This document shows positions 8,655 to 18,100 of a stretch of 64,000 nt of DNA, in pieces. Source of the stretch: Candidatus Thermochlorobacteriaceae bacterium (lineage in GTDB: Bacteria; Bacteroidota; Chlorobiia; Chlorobiales; Thermochlorobacteraceae). Every line of letters begins with the position of its first letter. Positions within the stretch are counted from its first letter, which is position 1. Location of the stretch: contig JAJUFC010000013.1 in assembly GCA_029263855.1 (NCBI GenBank), positions 43,930 to 107,929 on the forward strand. The letters are read 5' to 3'. Below the pieces are notes generated by a model. The model saw only the letters and a list, made by a program, of their open reading frames with translations. It was not told the DNA's origin and ran no database searches. The position numbers and the translations under genes were made by a program.

Positions 8655-9125
8655 ATGGAAAACGCCGTCGCTACGCTTTCTGACTACGAACTTGAGCGCG
8701 GAAAACCAATGCCATCTCTCTTACACGCTCGAGCGCAGAGCAACTTGGTCGCTCTACTGTATCAGCAATCCAACTACGTTTGTTTGTCGGAATTGAGTTT
8801 GTCGTTCAACGATTGGGACTCCGTTCCCGACATCGCCATCTATCAACAAAATGAAGTTGACTTTTCGCGCGATGAGACAAAACTGACAAAACTGCCGCTC
8901 TGCGCGATTGAAATTCTTTCCGCCTCGCAAACCCTAGACAGCCTTGTCGACAAAGCGCAAAAGTATTTTGAGAACGGCGTAAAGTCGTGCTGGATTGTGA
9001 TTCCGCGTCTCAAAAACATTCACGTCTTTGAAAGTCCAACCGCCTACGAAATTTATCGCGAGCATCAAACGCTCATCGATAAACGGCTCGGCATTGAGTT
9101 TCCACTATCGCAAATTTTCAAATAG
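8655..9125 (+). CDS. Uma2-family (DUF820) putative endonuclease
   Basis: The 156-residue protein belongs to the Uma2 family, which has a PD-(D/E)xK nuclease-like fold and is abundant in cyanobacteria and other bacteria; its function is unknown. The recognisable core is 'VPDIAIY', then 'CAIEILSASQTLDSLVDK' and 'KYFENGVKSCWIVIP'. The Asp of PD and the Glu of IEILS fit the catalytic pattern. I prefer ATG at 8655; a TTG three codons earlier is also in frame. It converges on the [2Fe-2S] protein gene with a 10-bp gap. Confidence 0.88.
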   Translation: MENAVATLSDYELERGKPMPSLLHARAQSNLVALLYQQSNYVCLSELSLSFNDWDSVPDIAIYQQNEVDFSRDETKLTKLPLCAIEILSASQTLDSLVDKAQKYFENGVKSCWIVIPRLKNIHVFESPTAYEIYREHQTLIDKRLGIEFPLSQIFK

Positions 9126-9135
9126 CGCGTTGCGC

Positions 9136-9474
9136 TCACAATGCCTTGCGGCGCGTCATCAAACGCCTGATGAATAATTCCTCGACGGGCTTTCCTTCCT
9201 TGATATGCTCCTTGACGATTCGGGCGACGTCGCTTTCTTGAACGTTGCCATACCAAATCTGCTCCTCAAAAAACATCACGGTCGCGCCGTCTTCGCACGC
9301 GCCCAAACAACCGCTGTTCTCAATGTCGACTTTATCGGCGCACCCGTTGGCGTTCAGTTCTTGCTTGAAGATTTCTAAAAACTTTTCCGAGCCGCGTCGA
9401 GCGCAAGAGGGTTTCGGTGAATGTTCAGGACGAAGGTTGGTGCAAATATAAACGATAGGCTTTTGCGATTCCAT
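9136..9474 (-). CDS. Thioredoxin-like [2Fe-2S] ferredoxin-domain protein
   Basis: This small electron-transfer protein has the thioredoxin-like [2Fe-2S] fold. The cluster ligands are probably Cys11 and Cys24 in 'YICTNLRPEHSPKPSCARRG', and Cys56 and Cys60 in 'SGCLGACEDGATV'. Cys45 is extra. 'FFEEQIWYGNV' and a basic C-terminal tail follow. It stands alone, with no hydrogenase or NADH dehydrogenase genes beside it, so the redox partner is unknown. ATG is at 9474 and the length of 112 matches stand-alone members. Confidence 0.9.
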   Translation of the reverse strand: MESQKPIVYICTNLRPEHSPKPSCARRGSEKFLEIFKQELNANGCADKVDIENSGCLGACEDGATVMFFEEQIWYGNVQESDVARIVKEHIKEGKPVEELFIRRLMTRRKAL

Positions 9475-9542
9475 TTGTCAATGTTTAGAAACGGGAACAT
9501 AACGCTTTCAACGGCTTCTTTCAAAGTGAGCACGAGCGAATA

Positions 9543-10733
9543 TCACACAAGAGGAATTTCATATTCAAACATACAGGACGGTGTCGCAAAAGCACGAAAG
9601 GCATCAGGCAAGAGGGAGTGTTCCAAAGCGCGTTGCGAAAACAAAAATCGTCCGTCGCACATAAAGCCGAGTTCGCGCCAATCCACATCGTTGAGCATCG
9701 TGCAAAGCATATTCAAATCGGCAGTTTGCAGTTTCGGAAAAATCGCCAACAATGAGCCGTCGTAATCGTTGCACGGGTGCAGGAAAAACGGGCGCGGGTT
9801 TCGCGTTTTGCAATTTACATACAATCGCTTTTCGGAACTTTGATAATGCACACGCCCCCAAGTCCACCAATTCGATTCGTCAAACGTTTTAATGCGGCGC
9901 GAGAGCAACCGCGATTTGAAAGGTTCGAGGTATAGGTGTTTGATGTTGAAAATCATTCGGCGGGTTTTGCCGTCTTTGGCAGTGGTAGAGCATACAAAAT
10001 CACGGTTTCCAAATTCATCGTGAGTGAAAACTTCGTCATCGCCGCTCACTGCGCCGACTTTCACGAAAAAGACGTCGCTAAACGGCACGACGTAATTGGC
10101 TTTGAGAAAGAGGAGTTGTCCGTTTGCGCAAGCGAAGGTTCGGATTTCTTCGCGTCCGTTCTCGCTCGTGAAGCGGGTTTGTCGCGAGAAGTTGTTTTTC
10201 TCGAATCGCCAAATCGCGCAGTTGGGCGCGTAGCCCTGAAAGATGCGTTTGTCGCCGAGTTCAATCCAATGCGTCATCGTGCCTTGCGTAAAGAGCCAAG
10301 CGTTGAGTTTTCGGCTTGATGTGGCTTTGAGAAAATCGCGTGGCGTGATAAAAATCAATTCGCCGTGTGGCGCAAGATGCTGAACGCATTTTTCAATGAA
10401 GAAAAGGTAGAGGTTAGTTCGTGCGTCAAAGCGTGTGAGCGAAAGTTTTTGTTTGGTGTCGGAATTGATGTCTTGAAAGCGCACGTAAGGCGGATTGCCG
10501 ATAATCGTCTCAAACTTTTCGGAAGTGGGGAAGTCGAAGAAATCCATCACGAGTGCGTTTGGTGGGGCTTTGGTGGTATCAAGTTCAATCGCGACGCAAT
10601 CAGGAATCGCGTTTGAAAACGCGCCGTCGCCGCACGAAGGCTCGAGAACACTTCCCGAATTTTTCCGAAGCGACAGCATGAGATTTACGATGAAAGGCGG
10701 CGTGAAGACTTGTCCGAGCGTTTTGACGTTCAT
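9543..10733 (-). CDS. DNA adenine-N6 methyltransferase (gamma class, TaqI/Eco57I-like)
   Basis: It is a SAM-dependent methylase acting on DNA adenine. Motif X 'LGQVFTPPFIV' (6-16), motif I 'LEPSCGDGAFS' (30-40) and catalytic motif IV 'GNPPYVRF' (79-86) appear in the order of the gamma class. 'TNLYLFFIEKCVQHLAPHG' and 'GELIFITPRDFLK' follow as in TaqI-like enzymes. The last 200 residues probably form the target-recognition domain. No nuclease gene lies beside it, so it may be an orphan methylase. Its ATG overlaps the stop of the glycosyltransferase gene by 4 bp, an odd partner. The site recognised is unknown. Confidence 0.9.
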   Translation of the reverse strand: MNVKTLGQVFTPPFIVNLMLSLRKNSGSVLEPSCGDGAFSNAIPDCVAIELDTTKAPPNALVMDFFDFPTSEKFETIIGNPPYVRFQDINSDTKQKLSLTRFDARTNLYLFFIEKCVQHLAPHGELIFITPRDFLKATSSRKLNAWLFTQGTMTHWIELGDKRIFQGYAPNCAIWRFEKNNFSRQTRFTSENGREEIRTFACANGQLLFLKANYVVPFSDVFFVKVGAVSGDDEVFTHDEFGNRDFVCSTTAKDGKTRRMIFNIKHLYLEPFKSRLLSRRIKTFDESNWWTWGRVHYQSSEKRLYVNCKTRNPRPFFLHPCNDYDGSLLAIFPKLQTADLNMLCTMLNDVDWRELGFMCDGRFLFSQRALEHSLLPDAFRAFATPSCMFEYEIPLV

Positions 10734-11878
10734 CTCGATTTTAGTTCGCGTTCCAAATCACGAAAGACTTGCAAGGTTTTGGCAAAGTTGTTCGCCTTCA
10801 CGACGCGCAAAATGTTTTGCTCGAAATTCACGGTTGGCAAGGCGCGATAAAATTTCTCGATGGCTTCGGCGAGCGCGTCGGGATTGCGTGGCGGAACGAT
10901 GAAGCCCGTTTCGCCTTCAATTACCGTTTCGGCAATGCCGCCCACATTCGTAATCACGACGGGCTTTCGGAAACTATACGCAATGCTCAAAATGCCGCTC
11001 TGCGTGCCAGAGTGGTATGGCATCACCACGACGTCGCTCACGGAAAAATATCGCCCGACTTCTTCATTCGGAACGAACTCGCTCACGATTTTCACATTCT
11101 CCGCAATGCCGAGCGCGCGAATCTTCTCGTCATACTTTTCGCGCTTGTCATAAAACTCTCCGACGATGAGCAACGTCGCGTCGCTCCCGATTCGCTTCAA
11201 AATATCGGGCATCGCATCGAGAAGCGCCATCAAGCCTTTGTATTCGCGCACGTAGCCGAAGAAGAGCATTACGCGACGCTTCAAGCCGAGCGATTTGGCG
11301 AAGGCGGCTTTGTCGAACTCAGGTTCAAGGTTGAAGCAATCAAAAATTGGAAGTTGCGCCTCGTAGGTAGGCTTATTGGGATAAAGCCGTTTAACGCCTT
11401 CGGCGACGCTATGCGAGAAGGCTAAAAAATAATCGGCTTTGGAGAGCGCGAGTTTCGTCAGAAACAAATTCGCCGCGCTCGCTTCGTGCGAGACGATGTT
11501 TTCGGGAATGTAGAAAATCGGAATGCGCTTGTCGACGAAGGAAAGAATCCCGCGATGCGCCACGCCGAAAAACGAGTTCCACCATTGCATCACGAGCATA
11601 TCAGGCTTCAAGCGATTGATGAAATCAGCGGTTTGCTTCCACGAAATTGGATTGATACAATCAATCAAAAAGTGTGTGGTTTCAGGGTTTGTAGGCTTCA
11701 TGGGCGTTTTGCTCACGTCTTCCATTCGCGTTCCGGGAAAGAGCAATTTCGGATAGAGCCGCGAATACGAGACGATGCGAACATCGTGTTCGGCGGAGAG
11801 CGCTTCGGCTAAATAACCGAGCGTGAGCGCGTTGCCGCCGCGAAGCGGATAGGCAGGACCGACAAGAACGAGTTTCAT
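10730..11878 (-). CDS. Glycosyltransferase, GT4 family
   Basis: It transfers a sugar from an activated donor, probably to a glycolipid or polysaccharide at the cytoplasmic face. The GT-B fold is indicated by 'GPAYPLRGGNA' at the N-terminus, 'MLFFGYVREYKGLMALLDAM' opening the second domain, and the donor-site block 'PYHSGTQSGILSIAYSFRKPVVITNVGGIAE', quoted here in parts as 'HSGTQSGILS' and 'PVVITNVGGIAETV'. At 382 residues it is full length. The start overlaps the stop of the aldehyde dehydrogenase gene (ATGA at 11878), and its own stop overlaps the methylase start, so the three form one translationally coupled unit. Confidence 0.92.
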   Translation of the reverse strand: MKLVLVGPAYPLRGGNALTLGYLAEALSAEHDVRIVSYSRLYPKLLFPGTRMEDVSKTPMKPTNPETTHFLIDCINPISWKQTADFINRLKPDMLVMQWWNSFFGVAHRGILSFVDKRIPIFYIPENIVSHEASAANLFLTKLALSKADYFLAFSHSVAEGVKRLYPNKPTYEAQLPIFDCFNLEPEFDKAAFAKSLGLKRRVMLFFGYVREYKGLMALLDAMPDILKRIGSDATLLIVGEFYDKREKYDEKIRALGIAENVKIVSEFVPNEEVGRYFSVSDVVVMPYHSGTQSGILSIAYSFRKPVVITNVGGIAETVIEGETGFIVPPRNPDALAEAIEKFYRALPTVNFEQNILRVVKANNFAKTLQVFRDLERELKSR

Positions 11879-13359
11879 TTGTCGTAGTTATCGATTTGCG
11901 CGCGTTGCAACGAGCCGCTGAAATCCACGTAAATCGTTTTCGTTTCGCTGAAAAATTCATAGACCTGCCAGCCGCCCTCGCGATGTCCGTTCCCCGTTTC
12001 CTTGATGCCGCCGAAAGGCAAGTGCGCTTCTGCGCCAATCGTCGGGGCATTGATGTAAGTGATGCCCGCTTCAAAATCGCGCATCGCTCGAAACGCGAGA
12101 TTAACATTCTTGGTGTAAAGCGACGACGAAAGTCCATAACGCACGCCGTTGAGAATCTGAACGGCTTCGTCAAAGGTTTTGAATTTCAAGACGGAAAGCA
12201 CGGGACCGAAAATTTCTTCTTGCGCGATGCGATGTTCGGGCTTGACATTCGCGAAAACCGTCGGCTCAATGAAGTAGCCTTTCTCCAAACCCTTGCCTGT
12301 GGCGCGTTTTCCGCCGATGAGGCATTTCGCGCCTTCGCTTTTGCCGATGTCGATGTAGTTCAAAATGCGTTTGAGTTGCGCCTCATTGATGACGGGACCG
12401 ACATCAACGCCTTCTTGATTGCCATCGCCGAGTTTGAGTTTCTCGACGCGCGTTAAGAGCATATCGAGAAATTTGTCGTGAATTTTTTCGTGAAGGAGCA
12501 AGCGGCTGGTGGCGGTGCATCGTTGCCCCGTCGTGCCGAATGCGCCCCAAAGCGCGCCGTCGAGCGCGAGTTTCAAATCCGCGTCGTCCATCAAAACGAC
12601 GGCGTTTTTGCCGCCCATTTCAAGCGAGACGCGCTTGTGCCGTTTGGCGCAGTTCTGCGCCACGATTGCGCCCGTCTGCGACGAGCCTGTGAAGGAAATC
12701 AAGTTGATGTTGGGATTCGCGACGACTTCCTTTCCCGCTTCGTCGCCGCCGTGAACCAAATTAATCACGCCTTCGGGAACGCCCGCTTCAATCAAAATCT
12801 CGACGAAGGCGTGCGCGGTTTTCGGCGTTTCCATCGCGGGTTTGAAGACGACCGTATTGCCGCACAAGAGCGCGGGAAAAATTTTCCACGTCGGAATCGC
12901 GAGCGGAAAGTTCCAAGGCGTGATGCACCCCGCCACGCCAATCGGTTGGCGGACGCTCATCGCGAATTTATTCGAGAGCTCGGAAGGGACGGTGTGCCCG
13001 AAGAGCCGTCTGCCTTCGGTGGCGGCGTAGTAGGCGGTATCGATGCCTTCTTGCACGTCGCCTTTGGTTTCGGCGAAGACTTTGCCCATTTCGCGGGTCA
13101 TTTCGCGAGCGAGTTCGTCTTTGCGCGCTTCCAAAATCATTCCCGCTTTGCGCATAATGTCGCCGCGTTTCGGAGCGGGCATAAGTCGCCAATGGTTGTA
13201 GGCTTCGCGCGCGGCTTGTGCCGCTTCTTGCACGTCGCTTTTGGTCGATTGCGGAAACTTGCCGATGATGTCGTCGACATTGGCGGGATTGACATTGAGA
13301 AAAGTTTTTTTTGAGGAAGACGGCTTCCACTTGCCGCCGATGTAGTTTTGAAAGGTCAT
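11875..13359 (-). CDS. NAD(P)-dependent aldehyde dehydrogenase
   Basis: It oxidises an aldehyde to the acid with NAD(P)+. The catalytic cysteine is in 'TTGQRCTATSR', the general base Glu in 'SLEMGGKNAVV', the cofactor contact in 'FTGSSQTGAIV' and the substrate-site Asn in 'ITPWNFPLAIP'. The ending 'GGIKETGNGHREGG' resembles the succinate-semialdehyde and aminoadipate-semialdehyde type, but the substrate cannot be fixed. I chose ATG at 13359 ('MTFQNYIGGKW'), giving 494 residues; an upstream in-frame GTG has no family support. It heads the leftward unit with a glycosyltransferase and a DNA methylase. Confidence 0.94.
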   Translation of the reverse strand: MTFQNYIGGKWKPSSSKKTFLNVNPANVDDIIGKFPQSTKSDVQEAAQAAREAYNHWRLMPAPKRGDIMRKAGMILEARKDELAREMTREMGKVFAETKGDVQEGIDTAYYAATEGRRLFGHTVPSELSNKFAMSVRQPIGVAGCITPWNFPLAIPTWKIFPALLCGNTVVFKPAMETPKTAHAFVEILIEAGVPEGVINLVHGGDEAGKEVVANPNINLISFTGSSQTGAIVAQNCAKRHKRVSLEMGGKNAVVLMDDADLKLALDGALWGAFGTTGQRCTATSRLLLHEKIHDKFLDMLLTRVEKLKLGDGNQEGVDVGPVINEAQLKRILNYIDIGKSEGAKCLIGGKRATGKGLEKGYFIEPTVFANVKPEHRIAQEEIFGPVLSVLKFKTFDEAVQILNGVRYGLSSSLYTKNVNLAFRAMRDFEAGITYINAPTIGAEAHLPFGGIKETGNGHREGGWQVYEFFSETKTIYVDFSGSLQRAQIDNYDK

Positions 13360-13375
13360 TGTATTCAAAAAATTG

Positions 13376-13825
13376 ATGTGTAACCGAGTTGAAATATACG
13401 GCAATGCAAGTTTGAAAACCCTTTCAGAGATGTTCTATGAGGCAAATTTCTACTTTTCTTTATACCTTTCAGCGACAAACTGGGAGGATAAGTTGTATTA
13501 TTGGCAGGTGTTCAGATACTGCGAATATGTTATGAATGGCTTTGTCTATGGGAATTACGCACTTGTGCTAATACATCAGGCAGAGTTTAATGGTCGGCTT
13601 ATTGGCGAGGGATTAACTCAACAAGATATAGACAATCGCAATGCGCGCAGTGATGCCTTTATTCCAAGTTGGTCTCAGACGCCGAACTTCGTCAATTCAG
13701 ACAGGCAGTTTGAAGCCATCAGCACCAATCACTTGGAAGAAACAGGCACGCCCAACAACCCTGAACCTCTAAACCAAATTAGACGAGCGTTGAGAAGTGA
13801 CGACATCAATCTGCGTAGATTCTAA
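13376..13825 (+). CDS. Hypothetical protein, possibly a C-terminal fragment
   Basis: I do not recognise this 149-residue protein. It is rich in aromatic residues ('FYEANFYFSLYLS', 'LYYWQVFRYCEYVMNG') and has a polar, proline- and asparagine-rich C-terminal half. There is no clear signal peptide. The start is ATG at 13376, with TTG immediately before it, and only 16 bp separate it from the start of the divergent aldehyde dehydrogenase gene. That leaves little room for a promoter on both sides, so it may be the remnant of a longer gene. Codon use is more AT-rich than its leftward neighbours. Confidence 0.55.
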   Translation: MCNRVEIYGNASLKTLSEMFYEANFYFSLYLSATNWEDKLYYWQVFRYCEYVMNGFVYGNYALVLIHQAEFNGRLIGEGLTQQDIDNRNARSDAFIPSWSQTPNFVNSDRQFEAISTNHLEETGTPNNPEPLNQIRRALRSDDINLRRF

Positions 13826-13887
13826 CCCAAACTTGAACAAAGGGGGGCGCGCCAAAGCCTCCCTTCAATCATCAAAATGCGAGAACG

Positions 13888-15045
13888 ATGATGAAGCCCA
13901 TTACCCAATACACGGTTGCAATTTTGAGTTTGATTATGCTTTGTGGCGTGAATTGTGAGGATTCTCCGCCTCTTAGTTCGCCAAGCCCGAAAAGCGCATC
14001 GGTGGTGTGGTCTATCCCCAATCCGAAAGACGGCGTTCTCTTTGGCGGCGCAACGCAGCCGATTATCGAGGGCAATTTGGTGTATGCCATACCCGATACC
14101 GCCTTGTGGTGCATCAACCTTACAACGGGCGAACTGATGTGGTCGGTCGGAATTGATACAATTTTGATTAAATGTCGTGCTTTTGTGTTAAGTCAAAATG
14201 CAATCTACATTGGCGACGGAAGCCGCGTGTATGCCTTCAATAAAAGCAACGGCGAGCGGTTATGGAAAACCGTTGTTCCCGATTTTACGTCTTCAATTTT
14301 CAATTATTTAGTTGAAAACGAGACGCATTTGTTTTTTGGTGGGCGTGAAAGCCAAGTGATTCGGCTTCAGAAAGCAACGGGGCAAGTGGATATGAGAATC
14401 GCCCTTCGCCAATGGGTGCCGTCGGGTTTGGAACAAATCGCATATGACATCAAACTCTCTGACGATGGCGATATGCTCTATGTGCCATTGGGCAGTTGGG
14501 ACGGAATGAATTCGCGTGGCAATGTTTTGTGCTTCAACGCCCACACGGGTCAATTTCGTTGGCGTTACGAGGCACAGTGGAGTGTTGAATCGTGCGACAT
14601 ACAAGATAGCGTGTTGGTATTTCCAGCTGGTCAATACATGACGGCACTCAATCGGTTTACAGGACAAAAGATATGGGAGACCTTTGTGCCGGACAACAGT
14701 TTTTGGGCGACCCCGAAAATTCATGGAAACTTGGTCTATATGGGAGGCGTTGCCGAAGGGGCGATGTATGCCTTTGACCTTCGGACAGGACAGCAACGGT
14801 GGGTAACGGACGCCAATGCATCGGTCATTACGATTATCAGCGTTCGCAACGGCAAGGTGTTTTTTACAAACGGGGTGGAGATTCATGTCTTGGAAGCAGG
14901 GACGGGGAGGCGAATATGGTTTGGCGCGCCGCCGGAGTATCGGCGGAATCGGTCATACATTTACTCGTCGCCGGTCGCGGTAAGTGACGATTACATTGTT
15001 TGTAGCGGAAGTCGCAAGGTTTATTGCTTGACCGTTCCGAAGTGA
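13888..15045 (+). CDS. PQQ-type beta-propeller lipoprotein/exported protein
   Basis: The N-terminus 'TVAILSLIMLCGVNCED' is a lipoprotein-like signal, though Asn before the Cys is not a good lipobox, so it may be simply secreted. The rest is a series of PQQ-like repeats of the form 'DLRTGQQRW', 'FNKSNGERLWK', 'NAHTGQFRWRYE' and 'NRFTGQKIWETF', which build a beta-propeller of about seven or eight blades. No catalytic residues are evident. Such propellers usually serve as binding scaffolds in the periplasm (compare BamB), but no partner can be named. It converges on the Omp85 fusion gene. Confidence 0.83.
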   Translation: MMKPITQYTVAILSLIMLCGVNCEDSPPLSSPSPKSASVVWSIPNPKDGVLFGGATQPIIEGNLVYAIPDTALWCINLTTGELMWSVGIDTILIKCRAFVLSQNAIYIGDGSRVYAFNKSNGERLWKTVVPDFTSSIFNYLVENETHLFFGGRESQVIRLQKATGQVDMRIALRQWVPSGLEQIAYDIKLSDDGDMLYVPLGSWDGMNSRGNVLCFNAHTGQFRWRYEAQWSVESCDIQDSVLVFPAGQYMTALNRFTGQKIWETFVPDNSFWATPKIHGNLVYMGGVAEGAMYAFDLRTGQQRWVTDANASVITIISVRNGKVFFTNGVEIHVLEAGTGRRIWFGAPPEYRRNRSYIYSSPVAVSDDYIVCSGSRKVYCLTVPK

Positions 15046-15054
15046 AATTTCAGA

Positions 15055-15089
15055 TGAATCTAAAAAAGGGCGAGAATGAACTCGCCCTT
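15055..15089 (-). terminator. Intrinsic terminator of the leftward Omp85-fusion gene
   Basis: A perfect 9-bp stem (arms 15066-15074 and 15081-15089) has a T-run only when read on the minus strand (15067-15062 complement). It therefore ends the 15116-18493 transcript; it could also block transcripts from the propeller gene. Confidence 0.75.
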
Positions 15090-15115
15090 CGCGACGATGA
15101 ATTAAACCGCATTGA

Positions 15116-18100
15116 TTAAAAATCGCCGCCGAGCGAAACATAATGTCGCGGCGGTGAAGAGCCGGTCAGGTTATACGCCCAAGCCATATCGTAGCGCAAG
15201 ACGAGCCCGAAAAAGACCGTTCTAAATCCCCATCCGTAGCCAACGAGCAAATCTTTGAGTTCAGTATTGCCCTGCGCGTTGCGAATTGTGCCTCTGAACG
15301 AGCGGTCTGACCACGCGCCGCCGATGTCCGTAAATAAAACGCCCTGTAAATAGTAGAAGGGAATCGGCACGGGACCAAACGCCAAGTATTGCAAGAAAGG
15401 ATAGCGCAGTTCGAAGTTTGCCAGCGCGAAGTTTGTTCCGTTTTGACGGTTGAAATTGTAGCCGCGTAGCGGAATCGCGGGCGTGGTGAAGATGAAATCT
15501 TGCACCTCTGAAATCGGAATAGCATTGTTCTCAAAACGTCGGTTAATCCAATTTTCCGTGCCGCCAATGAAGAATTTTTGAGGCGTTGCTCCGAAACTCG
15601 TCGCCCCGGAGAAGCGCATCACAAAAGAGTAGTAGCCGCCCAAGTCGTAGTAGCGGCGATAGTCGGCGAGAATCGTTCCGAAACTGACGCGGCTCAGCGC
15701 GCTTCCCGAAAAACTGATTGCCCAACGAGAGCCTTCAATCGGCGAATAAAGGAACGGGCGCGAATCGTCGTGCGTGAATGTGATGGTTGGATAAATAAAC
15801 GAGACGTTGTCGTTTCCGAAGCCGCCATCGAGATTTTCTTTTGAGAGCGTCAGGTAGCCCGCGCTGAAATCCACGCGATTGAATCGCGAAATCGGATATG
15901 ACATTCCAAGCGTCGCGCCATAAACGCGGAATCGGAAGAAGTTCACGAAGGCAGGGTTTTCGGGGTCTAAAATGCCCAAGAAGCGTGCGGTGTGATACGC
16001 ACTAATGCTGTAATCAATGCGTTCAGGCAAATAGGCGTAGGTGATGCCGTAGTTACTGTTTTGCAAATCAAACTGCAAGTTGGTGAATACGCTTAATTGG
16101 TGATTGCCTAAAAGGTCGCTGAACGCGAAAATGCCTGAGCCTTGTGCGCCCCAAATGGCATCGTAACTCGCGCCGCCATAAACGATGTCGGGCGTGAAGT
16201 TGACTTTGTATTTGCGCACGCGATACTCGCCGTTCTCATCGATATTTTTTTTCGGAGCTTTTTTTGCAGGCGCGTTTTCTTCGCGTCGCTCTTTGGCTTC
16301 TTTGAAAGTTTGTACCAACCCTCTATCAAAGACAAATGTCTTCACATCAACGGGCGGCGCAGCGGCGACTTTGGTCGTGTCTTTTGGACTTTCTTTTGCC
16401 GATGTCGTGGCGGTGCTATCGCGCTGAACGCTTGAAGAATCAGCCGCTGTAAGATTGACAAAGTCAGCCACAGATGACGAAGCCGAGAGCAGAGCAGAAC
16501 TTGGCGAGTTGAAGAGCGACGCTGTTGGCACGTTCGTCAACTTATCCAATCCAGTTACAGTGTAAAATTTTTGCCGTTGCACCTCGACGTGTTGTTTGCC
16601 CCAAGGGGTTGGTTCAAGCGTGCCGTCGGCTTGCACATCTCTGGCGCGTCGCTCAAAGGGTGTGCGGAGCATGAAGACATCGAAACCTGCATAGTCTAGC
16701 CCGACGCCTAAGAGTTTCGTGCCGTCGCGTGAAATTGAAATCTGTCGTATGCCTGAAAGCAAATTCGTAACAGGGAGGACTTTTGCCACTTGTCCTGAAT
16801 CGGTTTTATATGAAGCAAGCGGCTGGTCAAGAAGGTCTAAGCGAAGTTCGTAGAGGTTATAGACGCCGTTTGCATCAGAGACAAACAGCATTTTTTTATC
16901 GTCAGGTGAGAATACGGGCGCGGTTTCGTCAATGCCTTGTGTCGCAGTGAGCCGACGCAATTTGCTTTCACCAATCACGAGCTCATACAAATCTAATTGC
17001 GAATAATCGTGCAAGCGCATTTTGAAGACGGCTTCTTCAGCCTCTTTTGTTTTCTTGTTCTTTTTCTTTTGAATCGGCACATTGCGCGAATTGACGCTCA
17101 AATAGCCTTGACGGTCGGAAGCAAAAATGATGCGCGTGCCGTCGTTTGTCCAAACTGGCTCGCTATCGCTGAACACATCGTTGGTGAGATTCGTCAGGCG
17201 ATTGGTCGCAAATTCGTAAATGTAAATATCGCTCTTGTAGTCGTTGTGTCCGACGAAGGCAATGCGCTTGCCATCGGGCGACCATTTCGTCGTGAAAATG
17301 CCGTCCAACTCAAAGGTGAGTTTCTCTGTTTTCTTCGTTCGGACATCGATAAGCATCACCGCGTCTTGTTCGCCGGCTTTCGTGGCGATGGCGATTTTGC
17401 CGCCATCAGGCGACCAAGAAATGCCTGGCGTGAGGATTTTGAGTTCCTCAAAGTTCGGCGTGGTTTGCCCATCAATGAGTTTGACAAATTCCGTTGGGTT
17501 GATGGTCGAGCCGAGATAAATGTCGAACTTGCCGTTCCTATCGGTGATGAAGGCGAACTTGTCGCCTTGCGGAGAAATCGCGGGCGAGGTGTTGTAGTTG
17601 CTTCCGTCTTTTTTGTGGTCGGTGAGTTTTTTCATAATGGCATTGATGTCTTCGCGCTTGGCGATTTCGGGCCAATACATCACCTTTTGTTCGCGTTGCC
17701 ATTTTTCTGAAAGTTCTTCAACAGATAAGCCGATTGCACCACGGAAGGCTAAATCTACGCTACGTGTTGCACGAAGCCGCGCCATGATTTCGCTGATTTT
17801 TTCCCGTCCGTATTTTTCCGAAATGAATCGCCAAACCGATTGTCCGCCCCGATAGGCGAAATAGCCAGAGAGATACGGAATCGGCGCAAGGTAATTGTTG
17901 ATGACCGCGTCGGTCAAAAACATATCGCTGTTTGTATCCCATTCCAGCGATTGATATTCGGCGATGCCTTCGTTGAACCACAGCGGCACTTGAATTCGAA
18001 TGTTATTGCTAATCGCGTTTTGCAGAGAGCCGCCATAAACCAAATCATTCACAACGGCGTGAATAAGTTCGTGATGAATGACGTGTCGGAATTTTTTGTA

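Noticed and set aside
12478..13314. 278-codon open frame on the plus strand opposite the aldehyde dehydrogenase gene
   Set aside because: Antisense shadow of a strongly supported gene; the translation is rich in Arg, Phe and His, as expected from a complementary frame, and shows no motif.
16997..17710. 237-codon plus-strand frame within the Omp85-fusion gene
   Set aside because: The minus-strand gene has clear domain content here; this frame is antisense only.
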